Positions 41,569 to 49,656 of a DNA stretch of 60,216 nucleotides are shown here, piece by piece. How positions within the stretch are numbered: position 1 is the stretch's first letter; every line of letters begins with the position of its first letter. A program made the position numbers and the translations under genes. The stretch is from Sporomusa acidovorans. GTDB taxonomy: Bacteria; Bacillota; Negativicutes; Sporomusales; Sporomusaceae. A model generated the notes under the pieces. It made no database searches and was not told the DNA's origin. It saw nothing but the letters and a program-made list of their open reading frames with translations. The stretch is taken from contig NZ_FNAM01000038.1 in NCBI RefSeq assembly GCF_900101845.1, positions 1-60,216 on the forward strand. The letters are read 5' to 3'.

Positions 41569-42432
41569 ATGGCGCTAAAGCCGCGCATTGCGCAAAAAGA
41601 AGTAACGTTACATATCCTAAAAACATTTGGTCTGCATATGAGTAAGAAATTAGGCCAAAATTTTCTGATTGATAGTACGGTCGTTGACGGCATTGTTGCC
41701 GCCGCCAAGGTTAGCGAGGGAGACCCGGTGTTGGAAATCGGGCCGGGGATTGGGACGTTAACTCAGGGGTTGGCTGAGGCCGGGGCCGAAGTTACTGCCG
41801 TAGAGCTTGACCGCCGGCTGCTGGCAGTACTCAGTAAAACGCTGGCAGGCTATGAACATGTTAGGATTATTCATGGTGATATTTTAAAAATTGACATTTC
41901 CCGGGAAATAAACAAAGAAAAGTACAAGGTAATTGCCAATTTGCCTTACTATATCACGACACCAATTATCATGAAATTTTTAGAGGAGCGTTTTCCTGTC
42001 GAATTACTTGTCACTATGGTGCAAAAAGAAGTCGCTGAACGTATGGTGGCTAAACCCGGCGGTAAAGACTATGGGGCGCTATCGGTAGCGGTTCAGTATT
42101 ACACGGAACCGGAAATTATGTTTATTGTGCCGCCGCAGGCATTTATTCCACCGCCGGCGGTAGAATCGGCCGTAATCCGTTGCACGGTGCGGAGTAAGCC
42201 GCCTGTAGAAGTGGTTAGTGAAAAGCTGTTTTTCCGCGTGGTAAAAGCGGCTTTTGCCCAGAGGCGTAAAACACTGACCAATGCGCTAAAAGGCGGAGGG
42301 TTAAACAAGGAAACTGTTGACGGGATGCTAAGCGAGGCCGGTATTGATGGCGGGCGGCGAGGAGAACAGTTATCGCTGACGGAGTTTGCCGCCGTCGCCA
42401 ACGCCTGGGCAAAGCGGACAAGCTCCTGTTAA
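41569..42432 (+). CDS. ksgA: 16S rRNA adenine-N6,N6 dimethyltransferase
   Basis: The 287-residue protein has KKLGQNFLID, LEIGPGIGTLT (SAM-binding) and IANLPYYITTP (catalytic NLPY). KsgA dimethylates A1518 and A1519 of 16S rRNA; loss gives kasugamycin resistance. It is coupled to rnmV, and GTGGAGG is the ribosome site. Its terminator overlaps the end of the convergent glycosyltransferase gene. Confidence 0.96.
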   Translation: MALKPRIAQKEVTLHILKTFGLHMSKKLGQNFLIDSTVVDGIVAAAKVSEGDPVLEIGPGIGTLTQGLAEAGAEVTAVELDRRLLAVLSKTLAGYEHVRIIHGDILKIDISREINKEKYKVIANLPYYITTPIIMKFLEERFPVELLVTMVQKEVAERMVAKPGGKDYGALSVAVQYYTEPEIMFIVPPQAFIPPPAVESAVIRCTVRSKPPVEVVSEKLFFRVVKAAFAQRRKTLTNALKGGGLNKETVDGMLSEAGIDGGRRGEQLSLTEFAAVANAWAKRTSSC

Positions 42433-42454
42433 TCATGTTCCGCCAGCTGGACAT

Positions 42455-42486
42455 AAAAGCCCTGCTCATTTCGAGCAGGGCTTTTC
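42455..42486 (+). terminator. Terminator of rnmV-ksgA
   Basis: AAAAGCCCTGCTC/GAGCAGGGCTTTT perfect 13-base stem. The stop codon of the convergent glycosyltransferase lies in the loop region, so the hairpin is also coding sequence on the other strand. Confidence 0.85.
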
Positions 42487-43305
42487 GTCTAAAAATGTGT
42501 CTAACAGGTCTAGGCGCCGGTCTGTGTGATAACCAAGGTACGTTTTGTTCTGCCATTGGCGATTGCGGCTTTGACCATGAAAGGCGGCAATCGCCTCAAG
42601 GCAGTCACCGACAATCGTATCAATAATTTTGTTGGTATGGATTTGGTTTTTTACGGAGGATCCCAGACGGTAATGGGGAATGGTGGTAGCGACATCAATT
42701 TTTAATTTGTGCATGCGGGCAAGCGCCAGGGTAACCGGAGGTACAGCCAGCTCGCGTAAATCAATTGTTTCCAGGAGACGGCGGGATACGGCATGAGGAC
42801 CATGAGCCGGGCTGGCTAAATTGATTTTTTTGTCAAGGCCCAATTCTTTATTAAGGGTAAGCCGCCACTGAAATGTTGGATTATAGCGTTCAATATGACG
42901 TGGCGGAGAGGGATAACAATTGGTTAAGGCCATGTCCAGGTGTTTTAGCAATACGCCGTCAATCAGTTCCATCAAATTTTCATTAAAGGTACCAACCATG
43001 TCACCATCAACAAAAGCGACAACATTGCTGCCTAAAGCCAATGCCACTTTAGCGCCGATGGCACGTGGAGTGTCAATTCCTAAACATTCGTGAAAGTAGA
43101 TAATCTGGAGTTTCGGGAGGCGCAGTTGCAAAGCCTCGCGCATGGTACTGTCTTTAGAACCGTTGGCTACCAGGATGATGTGATCAATCGGCAATGTTCC
43201 CAGATTTTGCAGCACGGTGCTAATGCGTCCCCCCTCATTCCTGGCCGGAACGACCACGCAAATCACGTCCATCACCTCGGAGTAAGGATGCGTGTTGAAT
43301 GCCAT
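42466..43305 (-). CDS. Family 2 glycosyltransferase
   Basis: The 279-residue protein has VICVVVPARNEGGRISTVLQ, ILVANGSKDST and AFVDGDMVG (the DxD metal site), the GT-A fold of family 2. It has no membrane helices. The acceptor is unknown. It is transcribed against ksgA and away from yabG, and is an addition to the Bacillus gene order. An internal ATG 33 bases into the gene follows GAGGTG directly but is too close for a ribosome site, so ATG 43305 is kept. Confidence 0.82.
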   Translation of the reverse strand: MAFNTHPYSEVMDVICVVVPARNEGGRISTVLQNLGTLPIDHIILVANGSKDSTMREALQLRLPKLQIIYFHECLGIDTPRAIGAKVALALGSNVVAFVDGDMVGTFNENLMELIDGVLLKHLDMALTNCYPSPPRHIERYNPTFQWRLTLNKELGLDKKINLASPAHGPHAVSRRLLETIDLRELAVPPVTLALARMHKLKIDVATTIPHYRLGSSVKNQIHTNKIIDTIVGDCLEAIAAFHGQSRNRQWQNKTYLGYHTDRRLDLLDTFLDEKPCSK

Positions 43306-43409
43306 GTTGATAAAGCGGCCTTATGAGGGCTCGCTATAGTATATAGTTAAGATCAGGTATTTGACACTCGTGACGGCCGGTTATTTTGTGGCACTTTAGC
43401 CAGACGCTA

Positions 43410-43418
43410 CATAGTATG
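43410..43418 (+). promoter_or_regulatory. Possible sigma-K -10 element of yabG
   Basis: CATAGTATG matches sigma-K -10 CATANNNTA at all but one position, with AC about 15 bases upstream and 36 bases before the yabG start. Bacillus yabG is known to be sigma-K controlled. Evidence is short. Confidence 0.35.
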
Positions 43419-43454
43419 TAATAGTTACAGCCACTAGCTAAGGGGGGGGTTTAA

Positions 43455-44330
43455 GTGGACATTCAAGTAGGCGATCTGGTTGTCAGGAAGTCTCATGGCG
43501 GCGATATTGTGTTTAAAGTTGCTAAAATATTGGTTGATGAAACCCAGCAAACGCATTGCGTTTTAAAAGGGCTGCATTTACGGCTGATGGCCGACTCACC
43601 CATAGATGATCTTGAACGGATTGAGGCGGAACATTTACGCAAAGAGATTGTTCGCATGGAAAGTATTCATAATGATACCATGCGCCGGGTTATGATGCGG
43701 CGCAGCCGCGAACGGGAACAGGTCGAACTAAGACGGTCTGAGACGACCAAAAAATACACTTTTTTTGATTTGCCCGGCCGGGTCTTACACCTGGACGGGG
43801 ATGAGGAATACCTTAAAATGTGTTTGAAAACATATAGCCAGCTTAATATTCAGGCAGAAGGACGGTGGGTGGAAGAGTCCAAACAAGCGGATATTATTAT
43901 CGGATTATTAGAGGAAATCCGTCCGGATATTCTCGTACTTACAGGGCATGATGCGCTGGTCGGCCATGGTAAAAAGGATATAAGCGACATTAACAATTAT
44001 CGGAATTCCAGACACTTTGTGGCGGCAGTAAAAAAAGCCCGCCAGTTTGAGCCATCCCGCGATGATTTAGTTATATTTGCCGGCGCCTGCCAATCGCATT
44101 TTGAGGCCATTCTTTCATCAGGTGCCAATTTTGCCAGTTCGCCTAATCGAATTTTCATTCATGCTTATGATCCGGTATTTATTGCGGAAAAGGTAGCATT
44201 TACTCCCATTAACCGGACGGTGGAAGTAAGTGATGCGATTACTGCATCGGTCACCGGCGTCGATGGTGTAGGCGGTTTGGAAACCAGGGGAAAATTCCGG
44301 TTAGGAATGCCTAAAACACCAATTAAATAA
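43455..44330 (+). CDS. yabG: Sporulation peptidase YabG
   Basis: The 291-residue protein matches YabG: MDIQVGDLVVRKSHGGDIVF, DILVLTGHDALVGHG and VIFAGACQSHFEAILSSGAN. YabG is a late-sporulation Cys protease that trims coat and germination proteins (SpoIVA, CotT, YeeK and, in Clostridioides, CspBA). The catalytic His and Cys are probably within TGHDALVGHGKKD and GACQSH. GTG 43455 follows AAGGGGGGG. Its presence shows that the organism makes endospores. Confidence 0.93.
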   Translation: MDIQVGDLVVRKSHGGDIVFKVAKILVDETQQTHCVLKGLHLRLMADSPIDDLERIEAEHLRKEIVRMESIHNDTMRRVMMRRSREREQVELRRSETTKKYTFFDLPGRVLHLDGDEEYLKMCLKTYSQLNIQAEGRWVEESKQADIIIGLLEEIRPDILVLTGHDALVGHGKKDISDINNYRNSRHFVAAVKKARQFEPSRDDLVIFAGACQSHFEAILSSGANFASSPNRIFIHAYDPVFIAEKVAFTPINRTVEVSDAITASVTGVDGVGGLETRGKFRLGMPKTPIK

Positions 44331-44355
44331 ATGCAAGCGGAGGTTACCCCATACG

Positions 44356-44386
44356 AAAAATACGCCCTGACGGGTGTATTTTTTTT
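44356..44386 (+). terminator. Terminator after yabG
   Basis: AAATACGCCC/GGGTGTATTT stem (one G-U pair) followed by eight T; the next gene's ribosome site begins immediately. Confidence 0.8.
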
Positions 44387-44401
44387 GGAGGGAAAGGTTA
44401 G

Positions 44402-46167
44402 ATGAAATCTGGTGGTGAATTATTTAATTATACGAAGATAAGTCAAAGGAGGCGCAACTTGCCATCAGCGGAAGAAAAGACCAGGCCGACCGGAGTAAAC
44501 GTAAAGCTACCGGCGTTTTTTATACGCCGGCGCCTATTGTAGAATACATACTTGAGCATACGCTGGAAAAACTGGATATCCTGGCAAATCCCACGCCTGG
44601 AATACTGGATCCGGCATGTGGTTCAGGCAACTTTTTGGTAGCAGCCTATGATATGCTGCTAAACAAGTTTTCGGAAAATTTGTCTGAACTGCAGGTACGG
44701 TATGCCGACCAATACTATAGGATGCAAACCGATTTAGGAGAGTATGCTCTTAAGGGCAGCGCCTACTGGTGCCGGGAAAATTTACATTACCACATCCTGC
44801 GCCACTGCCTATATGGAGCCGATCTGGACGCCGGCGCTGTCTCGATAGCCCGGGAGCGCTTGTGGGAAAAGGGAGAGATGCAGGAACCCGTTGCCACCAA
44901 TCTGGTAATTTGCGACAGTCTGATTAAATGGGAAAAAATTCCGGAAGAATCGGACGGGCGCAATGATTCTAACGGCATAAAGTTAGCTGAGTTTTGGAAT
45001 AGAAAGTATGATTGTGTTATTGGGAATCCGCCCTATGTCAGTTTTGGCCTAAACCGTGTAGGCAAAGTCCCCGCTGCTCAGTCTGATTACTTACGGGTGA
45101 ATTATCCGCAATCGGCACAATACAAACTGAGCTATTATGCACTGTTTTTTGAGCGCGGCATTTCAGCGCTAAAGCCGGGGGGATACCTTGGCTTTATTAC
45201 GCCGGACAGCTATTTATTGGGACGGTATTATTCCAAGGTTCGCGCCTTTATTTTGGATAGCTGTCGTATTTGTGAACTGGCACTGATGAGTGATCCGGTA
45301 TTTCACGGTGTCGTGGTGGGAATTCCCGCTATTGCCATATTACAGAAAAAGAGCGGGGTCTCAGCAAGCGCCGCCGGAGTAGTGGCTGTAAAAAAAATAA
45401 ACAAGGCCGAGGGGTTGCTCGCTGTTTACCAATATCCGCAGGACTACTTTTCCAGGCAGGTGTACAGCCGGTTTCGCTTGTTTTTCAACGAAAAAGATAA
45501 AGAAATTATAGATAAATTGGATCAAACTTCCTGCCAATTTGGCGATATAGCCAAAATTAGGACAGGCATGCGTTCGCTGACAGTCCAGGCGGATATAAAA
45601 AGTAAATCAAAGCAAAGTGATACCTGGCATGCGGGACTGACATCCTCGGCGCAGGTTTTACCTTTTACGCTTAGTTATCAGGGGGACTGGCTGGATGTTA
45701 ATCCGGCCAAGCTTAACAAAGGCGGCTGGGATAAGGAAGTTATGGCAGGCCGCAAAATCTTATTGAGGCAAACAGGAGACCGCCTGGTTGCTGCTGTAGA
45801 TCAGGCAGGATATTACCATTTAAACAATATTCATTCCTTGACGGTTTGTACAACGGAATTTAGTTTAGAATACCTGGTGGCAATTCTTAATTCACGGTTA
45901 ATGAATTTTTACTATCAGACGGTGACACTGGAAAAAGGAAGGTCTTTGGCACAGGTGGATATTGAAATGGTGGAAAAATTGCCCTTAATGATTGACTGGC
46001 GTAAAGCCCAGGCTGTTACGGCACTTGCCCGGCAACTGGCTGAATTAGGAGGCTACGAAAGTACTGAGGAGGGGAGAAGGCTTTTTCACCAACTGAATAA
46101 AGAAGTGTATGCAATCTATGGACTAGCGGCAGATGACGTTCTGTATATTGAGCAAAGAATGTTATGA
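44402..46167 (+). pseudogene. N6-adenine DNA methyltransferase, frameshifted near the start
   Basis: The methylase part is intact: KATGVFYTPAPIVEYIL, ILDPACGSGNFLVAAYD (SAM motif) and VIGNPPYVSFGL (NPPY catalytic motif), then a TaqI-like target-recognition region, to the stop at 46165-46167. The frame carrying the SAM motif has no ATG, GTG or TTG before TTG 44635, which lies after that motif. Well-placed starts (ATG 44402 after GGAGGGAAAGG; TTG 44459 after AAAGGAGG) are in another frame that ends at 44541. One more A in the run at 44475-44478 would join the frames and give a normal N-terminus (SAEEKDQADRSKRKATG). So this is a one-base deletion, an assembly error, or a -1 frameshift. No restriction nuclease gene is adjacent. 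Confidence 0.75.
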
Positions 46168-46182
46168 GCCGATAGGCCTAAT

Positions 46183-46208
46183 AAAAGGGGACGTAATGTC
46201 CTCTTTTT
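46183..46208 (+). terminator. Terminator after the methyltransferase
   Basis: AAAAGGGGAC/GTCCTCTTTT with a five-base loop and TTTTT. Confidence 0.75.
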
Positions 46209-46239
46209 GTTTCCTACATAAATTGGCAGGATTGGAGAG

Positions 46240-46266
46240 ACAGGAGTTTATGCGAACAAGTCGAAT
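46240..46266 (+). promoter_or_regulatory. Probable sigma-H promoter of the CAP-domain gene
   Basis: ACAGGAGTT (-35, 46240-46248), an 11-base spacer and GTCGAAT (-10, 46260-46266) fit the sigma-H consensus RnAGGAWWW-N11-RnnGAAT with one mismatch. It lies about 100 bases before the start codon. Confidence 0.5.
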
Positions 46267-46367
46267 ATTTACATAACATCAGACTGACCTGTCAGTTTGT
46301 AAACTGAATATGATGCCGGTTAATAACAATTTTATAGCGAAAATTCAAACTTTGAAAGGTAGGTTAT

Positions 46368-47060
46368 GTGAAGTTAATGAAGATCAAAAAATCGATAACG
46401 AAAACAATATTGGGTTTAGTGGTTATGTCGCTGATGACAACCTCCTTCGGCGGCGTGTGGGCGCCGGCCGTCTATGCAGCCGAAGTAGAAGACCAAACTG
46501 TGCAAAGCGGCGACAATAAAGCGGCGATTGGCGGATTAGTGGCTCTTGGCTTACTGGCGGTACTTGCCGGTAAAAAAGGCGGGCATAGTGACTCGAAGGC
46601 AAAAAATGTAACGACGAATAATCCGCCTGCCAATAATTCCAATACGGGTAGTTCGGTGCCGACAACAAGTTCCGGACTTACGGCCGATGAAAGTAAAGCA
46701 TTTCAATTGTTAAATGCCGACCGCGCAGCCAATGGTTTGCCGGCTCTCAAGATTAACTCCAGTCTGGTGCGCCTGGCGGAAAACTATGCGCAGGATATGA
46801 TTAACCGTAAGTTCTTTTCCCACTATAATCCGGAGGGGCAGTCGCCTTTTGACCGGATGAAGCAGGCAGGTATTAGCTATCGTTATGCCGGCGAAAATCT
46901 GGCTATCAATAGTAGCGTAGCGGCTGCTGAAAAAGCCTTTATGAATAGCTCCGGCCATCGGGCCAATATTTTGAGTCCCAACTATACCGAAGTTGGTGTT
47001 GGTGTTCGGTACGACTCTTCCGGTTCTGCCTATGTTGTGCAGGAGTTTATAAAAAAGTAG
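46368..47060 (+). CDS. Secreted CAP-domain protein (YkwD type)
   Basis: The 230-residue protein has a signal peptide (residues 1-38, cleavage near VYAAE), a second hydrophobic stretch (AAIGGLVALGLLAVLAG), an Asn/Ser/Thr-rich linker and a C-terminal CAP/SCP domain (AFQLLNADRAANGLPALKIN, MINRKFFSHYNPEGQSPFDR, GENLAINSS, SGHRANILSPNYTEVGVGV). The bacterial CAP domain has no settled activity; relatives are linked to spore coats and cell-wall biology. GTG 46368 follows AAAGGTAGG. Confidence 0.85.
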   Translation: MKLMKIKKSITKTILGLVVMSLMTTSFGGVWAPAVYAAEVEDQTVQSGDNKAAIGGLVALGLLAVLAGKKGGHSDSKAKNVTTNNPPANNSNTGSSVPTTSSGLTADESKAFQLLNADRAANGLPALKINSSLVRLAENYAQDMINRKFFSHYNPEGQSPFDRMKQAGISYRYAGENLAINSSVAAAEKAFMNSSGHRANILSPNYTEVGVGVRYDSSGSAYVVQEFIKK

Positions 47061-47070
47061 TATTTTTTAC

Positions 47071-47120
47071 AAAAGCAACAAAAAATCCGCGCCTAATAGC
47101 GCGGATTTTTTGTTGCTTTT
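47071..47120. terminator. Long bidirectional terminator
   Basis: AAAAGCAACAAAAAATCCGC and GCGGATTTTTTGTTGCTTTT are perfect 20-base (22 with GC) arms around a short loop, between two convergent genes. A- and T-runs on both sides allow termination in both directions. Confidence 0.9.
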
Positions 47121-47121
47121 G

Positions 47122-47403
47122 TTACATACACTTCGGACAAGAGCCGCGATGTTCATGATAATCGAACTCATGGCCGCAGTAAGGGCACACTTTGTATAAA
47201 CGATAGGTGCAGATTTTATAAAGCTTATAGTAACATTTATAAGTTTTGACACATTCTTTAGTGGGCTGGCATTTCATTTTAGGAGTACAGCAGGACATAT
47301 CCATGTCATGACAGTCGTCGTCCATGTCATAGCCTTCGTTGCAGCCGCATTTGTCATAATCATCATCGCATTTCCAGTAAGGATATTTTTTGTAAGCCTT
47401 CAT
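47122..47403 (-). CDS. Cys-rich small protein, probable spore component
   Basis: I do not recognise the family. The 93-residue product is rich in Cys (14), Asp, Lys and Tyr: KAYKKYPYWKCDDDYDKCGC, then MDMSCCTPKMKC, a Lys/Tyr/Cys middle, and a zinc ribbon at the end (VCPYCGHEFDYH...CPKCM). It has no signal peptide or membrane helix. GGGAGG is the ribosome site. A perfect sigma-K -10 element lies 60-70 bases upstream. Composition resembles spore coat or crust proteins; function is an inference. Confidence 0.7.
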   Translation of the reverse strand: MKAYKKYPYWKCDDDYDKCGCNEGYDMDDDCHDMDMSCCTPKMKCQPTKECVKTYKCYYKLYKICTYRLYKVCPYCGHEFDYHEHRGSCPKCM

Positions 47404-47470
47404 AACAGTATTACCTCCCTTTTATTCTAAGATAGCTGATTTCATCCCAAAAGGGGGAGAGCATCTGTTA

Positions 47471-47498
47471 TATACTATGAGTAACACCAGCAAAATGT
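47471..47498 (-). promoter_or_regulatory. Sigma-K promoter of the Cys-rich gene
   Basis: On the minus strand ACA (47498-47496), a 16-base spacer, and CATAGTATA (47479-47471). The -10 matches CATANNNTA exactly and the -35 AC spacing is right. Confidence 0.55.
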
Positions 47499-47635
47499 TA
47501 TGTTGTTTGCGGAAACCGTAACTATTTATATATGGCATTATGCCGGAGTAATAAAATAGCACGCAGCGCTGCTGCTATGGCGGCAGGCTAATTTGATTAA
47601 AGTTTATTAGTTTGTTTCACTATAAGTGCTTATTT

Positions 47636-47684
47636 TTTTGCCAACACACCACTCGCCTGCAAAAATCTTTAGTACGTCGTATAT
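47636..47684 (+). repeat. 49-base dispersed repeat, copy B
   Basis: TTTTGCCAACACACCACTCG then CCTGCAAAAATCTTTAGTAC then GTCGTATAT. It matches copy A (23830-23878) except for about four substitutions and one indel. It lies 160 bases upstream of the SPOCS gene, in the same orientation relative to the next gene as copy A. Confidence 0.65.
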
Positions 47685-47843
47685 ATTTTAAGGTAATGTT
47701 TTACGAGAGTTAATCATAGTTATAATTTAGGATTTGCCTGCAAGCAATGACTGGCTATGCGTAAAACCCTTGGCATTATTTTTGTCACACAAAAATTAGT
47801 GCAGGCATATATATAAATAGAATATACAAAGGGGGGAATCTGC

Positions 47844-48506
47844 ATGAACGATAGAGCCAATAACAAATGCACACTCGGCGCAGAAACCGGACCGATTATT
47901 GTGCGCCAAATTGTGGGGGAAAAAGAGAAACAAAAAGCACTGGATATTCACGTGGTGGTTCCTGAGAGAAAACCTTCGATCGAGCAAATTGTTGATGTAT
48001 TTGTTAAAGAAGTAGAAGTAAACAGCGTTGATGTCATAACAGATAAAGTTATCGTTCGGGGCGAATTTGAAATTAAAGCCATTTATGTCGCCTCCTTGCC
48101 GGATCAGCCTGTTCATGCTGTTGAAATCAGGCATTATAAATGGACGCTGGACATTGATATACCTGGAGCCCGCCGGGGAATGGACGCCGAGGCCAGTGTT
48201 GTTGTTGAGTTTGTTGACTATGACGTAGAAGACCATCATCGTGCCTATAAATATAAAAACTTTGATCCTATCGATTGTTCAGATGATGACGATGATTGTG
48301 ACCATGATCACCATCATGACGATGACTGTGAAGACCATGATCACCATCATGACGATGATTGTGACGATCACGACCACCATCATCACCATCACCGCAATTG
48401 CCGGGAATTTGACGTATCCGTTATTCTCAAAGTAACAGCCAAGGTTATGACCGATCGCGAAGTTACTCTGGGAATAGGAACTCTGCCAACCAAACCAAAA
48501 GGTTAG
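47844..48506 (+). CDS. SPOCS-domain (DUF3794) protein with His/Asp/Cys repeats
   Basis: The 220-residue protein has a SPOCS/DUF3794 domain (KPSIEQIVDVFVKEVEVNSV, DKVIVRGEFEIKAIYVASLP, DQPVHAVE), a domain first described in spore coat proteins. It is interrupted between residues 145 and 190 by an acidic His-rich insert made of tandem 11-residue units DHDHHHDDDCE, after which the domain resumes (REFDVSVILKVTAKVM). The insert should bind metal (Zn, Ni or Cu; inference). GGGGGGAA precedes ATG 47844. A paralogue without the insert follows. Confidence 0.82.
   Translation: MNDRANNKCTLGAETGPIIVRQIVGEKEKQKALDIHVVVPERKPSIEQIVDVFVKEVEVNSVDVITDKVIVRGEFEIKAIYVASLPDQPVHAVEIRHYKWTLDIDIPGARRGMDAEASVVVEFVDYDVEDHHRAYKYKNFDPIDCSDDDDDCDHDHHHDDDCEDHDHHHDDDCDDHDHHHHHHRNCREFDVSVILKVTAKVMTDREVTLGIGTLPTKPKG
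48300..48365 (+). repeat. Tandem 33-base repeat coding for DHDHHHDDDCE
   Basis: Two nearly identical 33-base units (48300-48332, 48333-48365) start GACCATGATCACCATCATGA. A third, diverged unit follows to about 48395. They differ mainly at silent positions, which suggests recent duplication. Confidence 0.8.
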
Positions 48507-48539
48507 GCCGACTGGGTATCAAGGAAAGGGGGGGAGACA

Positions 48540-49484
48540 ATGGACGAAAAACCAAGAGTAGCTTCAGGATCATCCAATACTTCCGGCGTAACGGTAAAAA
48601 CAGTTGCCGGTGTAACAACCGCCGATAGCGCTGAGTTGGAATGCGGCTGCCCTGAGCCTGGTCCGGAAACAATAGAGGTTGAACAAGTCCTGGGAGCCGA
48701 AATGGCTCAGCGGGTTGTTGAACTGGATTTGTTTGTTCCGGCACAAAAGCCTGATATTGAGCAAGTGGTAGACGTGTATGTAAAAGACCTGGAGATTACC
48801 AAAGTTGATGTAATTCCGGATAAGGTTATTGTACGCGGCGAGTTAGAGGTAAAGGTCATGTATGTTGCCGATTTACCCGATCAGCCCGTGCATGCCTTTG
48901 AGAAAAAACATATCCGCTGGACCCGGGATATTGAAATTTCCGGTGCCGAGCCCGATATGAAGGCGACTGCCGATGCAACCGTAGAGTTTGTTGATTATGA
49001 TTTCCATCGTCATCACGATAACCGTAAAGTGCATATCACCATTGTACTTAAAGTTTGGGCGCGGGTAGTTACTACCACCGAGATGGACGTCTACGCATTA
49101 AGCCCGGTTGATGAAGTTGGTATTGTCGAAGGTACTACGTCTTCCGATAAAGTCAGCGCCAGTCAGTTCGGTGATGAAGTTGTTTCGGCTGCCGAAACGG
49201 GTGGCGGCAATATTGCCGGCTTTGGCGAACAAAATGTCATCGTTACCGGCCCAATGACACCGACAGCCGGTACATCCACCAGTGTCAGCGGTACCGTAAC
49301 CGTTACCGGCAGTGTCGTTAATGTCAGAACCGGACCAGGCACGAATTTCCCGGTTGCGGCCAAGGTAAATAAAGGTACGACGCTAACTGTTAAGGAACAG
49401 GCTTTTGGCTGGTACAAAGTCGTGCTTCCTGACGGTACGACAACCGGCTGGATTGCCAGCTGGCTGGTGACGGCGGCTACTTAA
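48540..49484 (+). CDS. SPOCS-domain (DUF3794) protein with C-terminal SH3b domain
   Basis: The 314-residue protein carries the same SPOCS domain (KPDIEQVVDVYVKDLEITKV, DKVIVRGELEVKVMYVADLP) and, at residues about 250-314, a bacterial SH3 (SH3_3) domain (VVNVRTGPGTNFPVAAKVNK, GWIASWLV). In between is a Gly/Ser/Thr-rich linker. There is no signal peptide. The SH3b domain probably binds peptidoglycan or other wall polymer, so the pair may work in the spore envelope. GGGGGGAGA is the ribosome site; 33 bases separate it from the first SPOCS gene. Confidence 0.82.
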   Translation: MDEKPRVASGSSNTSGVTVKTVAGVTTADSAELECGCPEPGPETIEVEQVLGAEMAQRVVELDLFVPAQKPDIEQVVDVYVKDLEITKVDVIPDKVIVRGELEVKVMYVADLPDQPVHAFEKKHIRWTRDIEISGAEPDMKATADATVEFVDYDFHRHHDNRKVHITIVLKVWARVVTTTEMDVYALSPVDEVGIVEGTTSSDKVSASQFGDEVVSAAETGGGNIAGFGEQNVIVTGPMTPTAGTSTSVSGTVTVTGSVVNVRTGPGTNFPVAAKVNKGTTLTVKEQAFGWYKVVLPDGTTTGWIASWLVTAAT

Positions 49485-49501
49485 GACAGGTGATAGGAAC
49501 G

Positions 49502-49536
49502 ACCCAGGGATGGTAAAATCCCTGGGTATTGTTTTC
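49502..49536 (+). terminator. Terminator after the SPOCS genes
   Basis: ACCCAGGGAT/ATCCCTGGGT ten-base stem followed by TATTGTTTT. Confidence 0.8.
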
Positions 49537-49597
49537 CGATGAACGCGGCAGTGATTTATTAATCCACGCACAGGGTGCCTGCTATTAAAAAACAAAT

Positions 49598-49631
49598 AAA
49601 TCCCGGAGGCTCTAAGCTGCCGGGATTTTAG
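49598..49631 (+). terminator. Second hairpin upstream of the HipA-like gene
   Basis: AAATCCCGG/CCGGGATTT stem with TTTAG after it, directly before the next ribosome site; may be an attenuator. Confidence 0.5.
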
Positions 49632-49656
49632 TCAGTTGGAGAGGAGGCGGCCCATC

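Larger units (their letters stand above)
47404..47843. other. Intergenic region upstream of the SPOCS genes
   Basis: No gene is supported in these 440 bases. It carries the sigma-K site for the leftward gene, the dispersed repeat at 47636-47684, and a further sporulation-type -10 (CATATATAT, 47807-47815) with ACA 16 bases before it for the rightward SPOCS gene. The remainder is AT-rich. Confidence 0.5.

Noticed and set aside
44459..44541. A 27-codon peptide gene with a strong ribosome site
   Set aside because: Better explained as the true start of the methyltransferase separated by a one-base frameshift.
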